Assembly (NCBI GenBank): GCA_900769745.1
Contig: CAAGHX010000164.1
Location: forward strand, 1 to 21,716
From: an uncultured Alistipes sp.
GTDB lineage: Bacteria > Bacteroidota > Bacteroidia > Bacteroidales > Rikenellaceae
DNA length: 21,716 bases
Direction: 5' to 3'
Shown one piece after another: positions 16,334 to 21,716 of this stretch. The notes beneath the pieces are model-generated. The model did not search any database. It worked only from the letters and a program-made list of their open reading frames with translations, and was not told the DNA's origin. Position 1 is the first letter of the stretch. Every line of letters starts with the position of its first letter. The position numbers were made by a program, and so were the translations under genes.

Positions 16334-17746
16334 TTAAATCATTTTTTGCAAAGCAGGATAGTTCAGCTTTCCAGACTCAAACTTAGGAATTTCTGCTATA
16401 ACTTTCACCTGGAAGGCACGTGGATTGAAACCAGTCTTTTCTACTAACAGGTTCTTGACAGATTCGTCAAGTCCCTCCTCTGCAACAAAGATAGTAATCA
16501 AATCATCTACACCCACACACGCACAATTAGCAGTAATAGCCTTAACGAGTTGCTCTGTGGCATCCAAGTTACAACGATTGCCCCACACCTTCACGAAGCG
16601 TTTCATACGACCTGTGATATAGTAGAATCCGTCGGCATCCATGCGGGCAATATCTCCCGTATGCAAAATGCCTTGATTGTCGTCACCCAACTGTAAATCT
16701 TCCCGCTTTTCAGCGTAGCCCAAACAAACATTCGCACCTTTGTAAACCAACTCTCCATCCATATCAGGTGTGGTAATCTCATTGCCATCAGCATCGATGA
16801 TGGAGAACTCTCCTCCTGGTATAGCAATACCAATGGAGGCATTCTTCTCTACAGCCTTATCATGCGGCAGATAACTCATACGTGGGGCAGCCTCGGTCTG
16901 ACCATACATCACAATAAACTGCTTACCGTTTGCCTCTGCAAAGTCCACATACTCTTTTACGAAAGCAGCATTCAACTTACCTCCAGCCTGAATCATGGTC
17001 TTGAGATCAGGCAGATCCATACGAAAGAAACGGAGCCGTTTAAGCATTTCGTAGGTGTATGGCACACCTGCAATGGATGTGGCTCTCTGCTCCTTGGTGA
17101 AGTTCCAGAACTCACGCTGGAGAACAGCCTTGTCTGTCAAAAGGATAGTTGCACCCTTGATGAGGTGACTGTTGATGACCGACATGCCAAAACTGTAATA
17201 CATAGGCAATGTGGTCACCGGACGTTCGTTCTCGTCAATATGCAGATACTCTGCAATAGACTCTGCATTGCTTTTGAGATTTTCCTTTGACAAGCGCACT
17301 AACTTAGGAGATCCCGTGCTTCCCGACGTAGTCAAACAAAGAAGTAAACCTTCATTGATTTTTTTTTGTTCAGGAGCAAAATCATTGGCATATGTCATTT
17401 GCTGGAGGGAAAAATCACCATACTGATAGATTGTCTTACCGCCTATTTCTTCTATGCGTCTCGTAGGTATCCATAAATACTCAGGATGGTAAATTTCAAT
17501 AAGTTTGAGTACTAAGTCCAAGTCCTTGCTTCCATCCAACAACACCTGCGGGATTCCCTTGTTCATACAGGCCACATAACCCACCAACGAACCAAGGAGA
17601 TTTTCACAAAGTGTGAACACAAAGCCCTTCTGAGGAATAGAAGCTACAAACTTCTCCACCTCTTCAGCCAATTGTCCGTATGTCAGCAACTCTCCACGGT
17701 CATCGATAACTGCTGTATTTATGGTATATTTTTGTAAATCAAACAT
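16334..17746 (-). CDS. AMP-forming acyl/aryl ligase (ANL superfamily)
   Basis: An adenylate-forming ligase that probably activates a carboxylic acid and loads it onto the adjacent acyl carrier protein. Motifs appear in order: TTSGSTGSPK (139-148, the ATP loop), YYSFGMSVINSHL, FIVMYGQTEAAPRMSYLP, GELVYKGANVCLGYA, LHTGDIARMDADGFYYITGRMKR and the C-terminal ESGKLNYPAL with the lysine that completes adenylation. At 470 residues it is at the short end of the superfamily, with an abbreviated N-terminal domain. It lies 9 bp after the SDR gene and 4 bp before the LuxE-like gene. Two separate acid-activating enzymes next to each other suggest two activation events or two substrates: one for the ACP, one for the reductase. 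The acid cannot be told from sequence. Confidence 0.88.
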   Translation of the reverse strand: MFDLQKYTINTAVIDDRGELLTYGQLAEEVEKFVASIPQKGFVFTLCENLLGSLVGYVACMNKGIPQVLLDGSKDLDLVLKLIEIYHPEYLWIPTRRIEEIGGKTIYQYGDFSLQQMTYANDFAPEQKKINEGLLLCLTTSGSTGSPKLVRLSKENLKSNAESIAEYLHIDENERPVTTLPMYYSFGMSVINSHLIKGATILLTDKAVLQREFWNFTKEQRATSIAGVPYTYEMLKRLRFFRMDLPDLKTMIQAGGKLNAAFVKEYVDFAEANGKQFIVMYGQTEAAPRMSYLPHDKAVEKNASIGIAIPGGEFSIIDADGNEITTPDMDGELVYKGANVCLGYAEKREDLQLGDDNQGILHTGDIARMDADGFYYITGRMKRFVKVWGNRCNLDATEQLVKAITANCACVGVDDLITIFVAEEGLDESVKNLLVEKTGFNPRAFQVKVIAEIPKFESGKLNYPALQKMI

Positions 17747-17755
17747 GAATTATGA

Positions 17756-18490
17756 TTAATTTATTTGCATACCATCAACTCCTAAAATTTGACCACTTAC
17801 ATAAGAGCTCAAATCTGATGCTAGGAATAAGTATGCATTCGCAACATCCTGTGGCTCGCCTAATTCTCCCATATATATACGAGACTTTATCTGATTAAGT
17901 GTTTCCTCTGGAGTATTTTGTAATAGAGCAGTATTAATTGTTCCCGGAGCAACAGCATTCACGCGAATGCCATCAGCGGCCAATTCTTTTGCACATGACT
18001 TCGTAAGTGCAATCACAGCTCCCTTACTTGCTGAATATACCATCTGAGCATAGTTCCCACTAATACCCATTATAGAAGCTGCATTTATAATAGAGCCCGA
18101 TTGCTGACGCTTCATGATTTTGGAAACATATTGAATGAAATGCATCATTGCAAACACATTCACCTCAAAAGTCTTCTGTATTTGCTGATCTGTAACCATT
18201 GGAATAAGAGCATCAAGCATGATACCCGCATTATTTACCAATATATCAATTCTCCCCTGTTCCTTCTTAACACGCATCACAAGGCTTACCACAGCTTTGG
18301 TGTCTGTAATATCAAAATAACAAGGAATAATTCTATCCGATGCAGCATCGTCCATGCTACCCTCTGCAAGGTCCACGGCATACACTACCGCCCCATTCGC
18401 AGCAAATGTCTCCATAATGGAACGACCAATGCCACGACTGCAGCCAGTAATAATTGCCACCTTGCCTTCCAGCAGGTTAGAATTCAACAT
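17756..18490 (-). CDS. SDR-family 3-oxoacyl-ACP reductase-like protein
   Basis: A short-chain dehydrogenase/reductase of the FabG type, 244 residues. The cofactor motif is TGCSRGIG (15-22), followed by NNAGIM. The catalytic triad is Ser139 (in NAASIMGISG), Tyr152 and Lys156 (YSASK), with the 13-residue Ser-Tyr spacing of FabG. RVNAVAPGTINTAL and SSYVSGQILGVDGM are typical C-terminal parts. It overlaps the ACP gene by 14 bp and precedes the AMP ligase, which favours reduction of a beta-keto group on the ACP-bound acyl chain, giving for example a 3-hydroxyacyl group. A sugar-modifying dehydrogenase is the alternative. Confidence 0.88.
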   Translation of the reverse strand: MLNSNLLEGKVAIITGCSRGIGRSIMETFAANGAVVYAVDLAEGSMDDAASDRIIPCYFDITDTKAVVSLVMRVKKEQGRIDILVNNAGIMLDALIPMVTDQQIQKTFEVNVFAMMHFIQYVSKIMKRQQSGSIINAASIMGISGNYAQMVYSASKGAVIALTKSCAKELAADGIRVNAVAPGTINTALLQNTPEETLNQIKSRIYMGELGEPQDVANAYLFLASDLSSYVSGQILGVDGMQIN

Positions 18491-18716
18491 CGTACTTCTC
18501 TTTCAAAATTTCTATTCCTTTTTCATAAGAAGAGAGGTCAATAATATCATCTGTCTCCATCATTATATCGAATGTATCTTCAAGAGCGGCAACGAGAGAC
18601 ATATGGCCAACAGAATCCCAAAGTTCAACACTTTGATACTTAAGACCTTCTAACTTATCTTCTGTAATCTGAAGATTTTCGACAAACACACTGTTGTACT
18701 TTTCTAAATTTTTCAT
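18477..18716 (-). CDS. Acyl carrier protein
   Basis: A 79-residue acidic helical protein with the phosphopantetheine motif LWDSVGHMSLVAALE, with Ser35 as the attachment site. This is the usual D-S-x-x motif of ACP and PCP domains, with helix II following it. EDTFDIMMETDDI resembles helix II-III of ACPs. I chose ATG 18716; a TTG nine bases upstream is in frame. It is 11 bp after the GNAT gene and overlaps the SDR start by 14 bp. The gene is dedicated to this cluster and distinct from the housekeeping AcpP by its weak similarity around the motif, so it probably carries the acyl intermediate shared by the SDR, ligase and reductase. The carrier could instead be aminoacylated, as in D-alanylation systems. 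Confidence 0.88.
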   Translation of the reverse strand: MKNLEKYNSVFVENLQITEDKLEGLKYQSVELWDSVGHMSLVAALEDTFDIMMETDDIIDLSSYEKGIEILKEKYDVEF

Positions 18717-18727
18717 AATTACCAATA

Positions 18728-19357
18728 TTATTTTGTTAATACTCTTTTAAATAGCCCCCTTATTCTTCCATCGGGTATTTTATATTCGTGAACAAGGCTC
18801 ACCGTTTTTTCTCTAAGATAATACTTATATAGCCTCTCATTCTGTTGGTCGGTCTCAAAATATACTTCACGCACTCCAAATTCATACATGATATTCAATT
18901 TAACCTTTTCCATTGACATCATTGCAATACTATTAGGTTCACCCTTTTCCCAACACAGATAATCGGTTCTTGGACCTTCTGTATGAACAAACCGAGGAGC
19001 ATCATTATCTTTCAATGATCGATATCTCTGCCATACACCTTTAATAAAACTTGGATGCCGAATTATGCCTATCACCGCCCAAAAACCAAGTTTTAATACA
19101 TTACATCTTAACAGGTTTGCCTGAGAAGCGGCATCAAGAGTTCCACTACTAAATCCAACTATTCTACCGACTTCATTTTCTGCACAAACTATTATCTCAT
19201 TTGGATCATTCAAAATAACTTCATAATAGGCAGTTAAAAAACCTTTCCCCAAAGACAGAAAGATTCCATCCGTATAACGATCACGAACTCGCCAATGACA
19301 AGAAGCTATTTGCTTTGCATCACTTGGCTTTGCAAGTCTAAATTTTATTTTGCCCAT
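18728..19357 (-). CDS. GNAT-family acetyltransferase
   Basis: A 209-residue protein with the acetyl-CoA-dependent N-acetyltransferase fold. The N-terminal FRLAKPSDAKQIASCHWRVR is the usual GNAT beginning. IVCAENEVGRIVGFSSGTLD gives the central strands. The C-terminal VREVYFETDQQNERLYKYY forms the strand-helix pair near the acceptor site. The acetyl-CoA loop (R/Q-x-x-G-x-G/A) is not clear, so the substrate-donor pairing is weakly supported. It overlaps the upstream GT4 stop by 13 bp and is 11 bp before the ACP gene. A likely role is N-acylation of the amino sugar made by the cluster's aminotransferase, as WecD does; transfer to the acyl-derived amine is an alternative. Confidence 0.65.
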   Translation of the reverse strand: MGKIKFRLAKPSDAKQIASCHWRVRDRYTDGIFLSLGKGFLTAYYEVILNDPNEIIVCAENEVGRIVGFSSGTLDAASQANLLRCNVLKLGFWAVIGIIRHPSFIKGVWQRYRSLKDNDAPRFVHTEGPRTDYLCWEKGEPNSIAMMSMEKVKLNIMYEFGVREVYFETDQQNERLYKYYLREKTVSLVHEYKIPDGRIRGLFKRVLTK

Positions 19358-20505
19358 ATAGATTTATATATTTCCAACATTTTAGATTTTACGACCTCTA
19401 TATCAAAAGCTTTTACTTTCTCTCTATTATAATTTCCCATTTCTTCTCGAAGCTGAGGATTATAAATCAAACGCACTATAGCTTTGGCAAAGCCATCTGC
19501 ATCCAAAGGAGACACTAAGAATCCACCTTTGCCCTCATCGATTAAATCGACATTACCCCTAATATTAGAGCACAAACATGGAATGCCAGCACACATTGCT
19601 TCCATGGTAGTACGGGGCAATCCTTCGCGTTTTGAGGCCATAAACAAAAAATCAGAAGCCTTATACAACTCGCTTACATCTTTCCTAAAACCAAGGAAAT
19701 GAACTCTACTCTCAACATTTAATGATTTACATAGCTTTCTAAGTTTCCTTTCTAATGGACCAAATCCACACAAAGCTAAATGAACCGATTCTGGAGACTT
19801 GGCTATGGTTTTAATCATTGTAACAACATTCTTATTATCATTTAAGTCTCCAACGCCCAAACACAAGTGAGCATCTTCAGGCACTCCTATTTCTTGTTTT
19901 TTGCTTCTTGGATCAACTTGTACATTATCAAACACTCTTGAATTTATACCTACTCCAGGAATATACACTACACGCCCACCATCTTTTAAGGAAAACTTTT
20001 GAGCTGCCTCATAGTCTTCTCGGTTGATGGTTATCAAAACATCAGTATAGCGCGCCATCCACTGCTCCATCCACTTAAATATGGTACGATTCAGTAATGG
20101 TGCACCTTTATAAAAATGAAACCCATGTGCTGTATAGATGACTTTTTTTCCATATTTCTTACCACACAATCGGCCGATTACCCCCCCTATAGGAGTATTA
20201 CAATGTATGATTTCTATATCAGGATATCTATCAAGGATTTTACACAACCGCCTAAAACCCTTCCAATTATTCTTTAAATCGAATATATTACGATAGATAT
20301 TCTGATCATAAAAAGTGATATCATAATCTACACTCTTCAGTTCATCAGCATACTGCCTATTTATTCCCTGATATAATTTCCATCCGATCTCATTCGCTGC
20401 ATATATAGCTGCGCTTTCAAAAGAACTCGTTACAACTGGCTCTTTTGATTGATATTGCTCCAATGGAACAATTCTGCCATTGGCAATAAAAATATAGCCA
20501 CTCAC
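19345..20505 (-). CDS. Glycosyltransferase family 4
   Basis: A cytosolic, membrane-associated retaining glycosyltransferase with GT-B fold, probably adding a sugar to the lipid-linked repeat unit. The N-terminal domain has EIIHCNTPIGGVIGRLCGKKYGKKVIYTAHGFHFYKGAPLLNR, typical of capsule GT4 enzymes. The C-terminal nucleotide-binding domain has LCLGVGDLNDNKN, VHFLGFRKDVSELYKASDFLFMASKREGLPRTTMEAMCAGIPCL with the EX7E pair (E294, E302), and GNVDLIDEGKGGFL. Its start is a GTG (20505), as the region before it contains no ATG. It follows the GT2 gene by 13 bp and overlaps the GNAT gene. Donor and acceptor sugars are unknown. Confidence 0.92.
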   Translation of the reverse strand: MSGYIFIANGRIVPLEQYQSKEPVVTSSFESAAIYAANEIGWKLYQGINRQYADELKSVDYDITFYDQNIYRNIFDLKNNWKGFRRLCKILDRYPDIEIIHCNTPIGGVIGRLCGKKYGKKVIYTAHGFHFYKGAPLLNRTIFKWMEQWMARYTDVLITINREDYEAAQKFSLKDGGRVVYIPGVGINSRVFDNVQVDPRSKKQEIGVPEDAHLCLGVGDLNDNKNVVTMIKTIAKSPESVHLALCGFGPLERKLRKLCKSLNVESRVHFLGFRKDVSELYKASDFLFMASKREGLPRTTMEAMCAGIPCLCSNIRGNVDLIDEGKGGFLVSPLDADGFAKAIVRLIYNPQLREEMGNYNREKVKAFDIEVVKSKMLEIYKSIWAK

Positions 20506-20518
20506 AATATATTCTAAA

Positions 20519-21433
20519 CTAGAGTTTTACAAAAAAACCATAACATGTATTTTTGAGATATCTATCACAGATATATAAGAAGTATGATATATATATTTTT
20601 AGTGGAATCTTTGATTTCATCATATATTTAACGGCTTCTACATATTTATGAGAAGCTAAACTTAGTCTAATCCAATCTATATCCCACATTATAGTAACTG
20701 CTCGCGCTTCCTTCTCAGGTAAATCTCTCAAATAATGTGAAAATTTATCTCTAAAAAGATGTTCTCTTATTTGCTGCTCATTATATGTCAAGTTTGAGGT
20801 CCTAATATCATAATAAATCTCCATTAACACATCATTCACATACGCCACTTTATAATGTTTAGTGGCTCTTACTAAAAACTCTAAATCTTGATTTCTTCTA
20901 AATGTTTCATCAAATAGTCCTATTTTTTCTATCACTTCTCTTCTTACAAAGATATTTGCTCCACTACCTAGATAAAAAGAACGCATCAGAACCTGCAGAA
21001 ATATATCTCCTTGCACTTCTTCTGCTGATTTTTGTATAGCCCCGTTAGGCATACGTTTAACATAGGCAGAATAGCACAAGCCCCATGTATGATCACACCG
21101 ATCTAAACAATCCACTAATTTCTCCAATCTATCTGGTAAATAAACATCATCATCATCTAAAAATGAAATATATTCACCTCTCGCAACCTTCAAGCCTGAA
21201 TTTCGAGCTACAGCTCCATTCAAATTTGATTGATGCTGCAAATATACAATGTTTGGATAACTTTTATATTTAGACATCGCCATTTGTGTCGCTAGACCAT
21301 CTGGTGTGTCAATTCCGTTATCGTCTACTACTATTACTTCTATATCTTTTAATGTTTGAGAAAGAACACTATCGACGGCCCTTTGAATACACTCGCTCCT
21401 ATGATATGTAGGAATAATAACACTAACCTTCAT
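20519..21433 (-). CDS. Glycosyltransferase family 2 (GT-A fold)
   Basis: A 304-residue inverting glycosyltransferase. The Rossmann-like start MKVSVIIPTYHRSECIQRAVDSVL leads to IEVIVVDDNG, then ARGEYISFLDDDDVYLPDRLEKL with the D-x-D metal site. NQDLEFLVRATKHYKVAYVNDVLMEIYYD covers the acceptor region. The C-terminal 80 residues are helical and rich in basic and aromatic residues, which suits peripheral membrane attachment. It transfers a sugar to the growing repeat unit; specificity is unknown. It begins 3 bp after the preceding partial gene. This gene and its right-hand neighbours are the most AT-rich part of the window (one 60-base line here holds only 14 G+C). Confidence 0.93.
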   Translation of the reverse strand: MKVSVIIPTYHRSECIQRAVDSVLSQTLKDIEVIVVDDNGIDTPDGLATQMAMSKYKSYPNIVYLQHQSNLNGAVARNSGLKVARGEYISFLDDDDVYLPDRLEKLVDCLDRCDHTWGLCYSAYVKRMPNGAIQKSAEEVQGDIFLQVLMRSFYLGSGANIFVRREVIEKIGLFDETFRRNQDLEFLVRATKHYKVAYVNDVLMEIYYDIRTSNLTYNEQQIREHLFRDKFSHYLRDLPEKEARAVTIMWDIDWIRLSLASHKYVEAVKYMMKSKIPLKIYISYFLYICDRYLKNTCYGFFVKL

Positions 21434-21436
21434 ATG

Positions 21437-21716
21437 TTACTCTTTAATGGCAGGAAGTTTAGATTTGGAATATTTATACTTGTCAAATACTATTTTAATT
21501 GTACGTAAGAACGCACTCATTAAAAATCGTAGAGATATCATATTGCAAAACCTGTATGCAAAATTTACTAACAAACTAGCATCATATATATTATTAATTC
21601 CTAGTTGAGTGCCATTAAATCTATAGGAATGAGTAATTGCAAATCCATGTCTCACTTTTGCTATGGGTTTTTTCCTTATTGTCTCCTTATGTAGTTTTAC
21701 ATATAAATCTAATAAA
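21437..21716 (-). CDS. Unidentified polysaccharide-cluster protein, C-terminal fragment
   Basis: The reading frame is open from the stop codon at 21437 to the right end of the window, so the gene is cut off at its 5' side; the in-frame GTG at 21655 is not its start. The visible ~90 residues are strongly basic and contain RKKPIAKVRHGFAITHSYRFNG, then hydrophobic stretches (ASLLVNFAYRFCNMISLRFL) and a lysine-rich tail. I do not recognise the family. Being the gene just upstream of GT2, 3 bp away, it probably belongs to the same polysaccharide operon. A glycosyltransferase or other assembly protein would fit, but nothing in the fragment proves it. Confidence 0.5.
   Translation of the reverse strand, partial: LLDLYVKLHKETIRKKPIAKVRHGFAITHSYRFNGTQLGINNIYDASLLVNFAYRFCNMISLRFLMSAFLRTIKIVFDKYKYSKSKLPAIKE

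Overview
The window looks like Bacteroidales chromosome. The grounds are promoters of the TTTG-N20-TAnnTTTG type upstream of genes, weak or absent Shine-Dalgarno sequences, a SusD-era style glycan-utilisation gene content (secreted GH2, lipoprotein GH78, hexuronate and arabinose catabolism) and a capsule/exopolysaccharide cluster of the kind common in gut Bacteroidales. The moderately GC-rich left part would fit an Alistipes-like (Rikenellaceae) host, but that genus call is only an impression from composition.

Region 1 (1-329) has no protein gene. It holds two copies of a structured ~90-bp element (71-165, 229-318). Each has a nested CCCCT/AGGGG hairpin and ends in the same 18 bases, which resemble the 3' end of Bacteroidales tRNA-Gly. 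Rho-independent hairpins lie at 4-40 and 166-207, alternating with the copies.

Region 2 (330-11034) is a pectin/rhamnogalacturonan-type sugar island. One minus-strand operon encodes a secreted GH2-family hydrolase, tagaturonate reductase (UxaB) and altronate dehydratase (UxaA). Divergent from it is an L-ribulokinase (AraB). The control region between them carries three perfectly phased 11-bp repeats. Next comes a separately promoted lipoprotein alpha-L-rhamnosidase (GH78), with its own terminator. Between the converging ribulokinase and GH78 genes is a long inverted repeat built from many TGTATCA/TGATACA units. Together the genes suggest release of rhamnose, uronate and arabinose units outside the cytoplasm, followed by cytosolic galacturonate and arabinose catabolism.

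Region 3 (11090-21716, all minus strand, tightly packed and often overlapping) is the downstream end of a surface-polysaccharide operon that enters from beyond the right edge. In transcription order it contains an unidentified C-terminal fragment, a GT2 and a GT4 glycosyltransferase, a GNAT acetyltransferase, an acyl carrier protein, an SDR ketoreductase, an AMP-forming acyl ligase, a LuxE-like acyl-protein synthetase, a LuxC-like acyl reductase, a DegT/ArnB-type PLP aminotransferase, a PglC-like phosphoglycosyl transferase and a PF14907-type nucleotidyltransferase, then a terminator at 10991-11034. The notable part is the ACP-SDR-ligase-LuxE-LuxC block: a complete 'activate, carry, reduce to aldehyde' set without luciferase genes, embedded between glycosyltransferases and an aminotransferase. 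I infer that it makes an unusual acyl-derived aldehyde or amine (or hydroxyacyl) building block for the polysaccharide. The right-hand 3 kb is strikingly AT-rich compared with region 2, as is typical of horizontally exchanged capsule loci.
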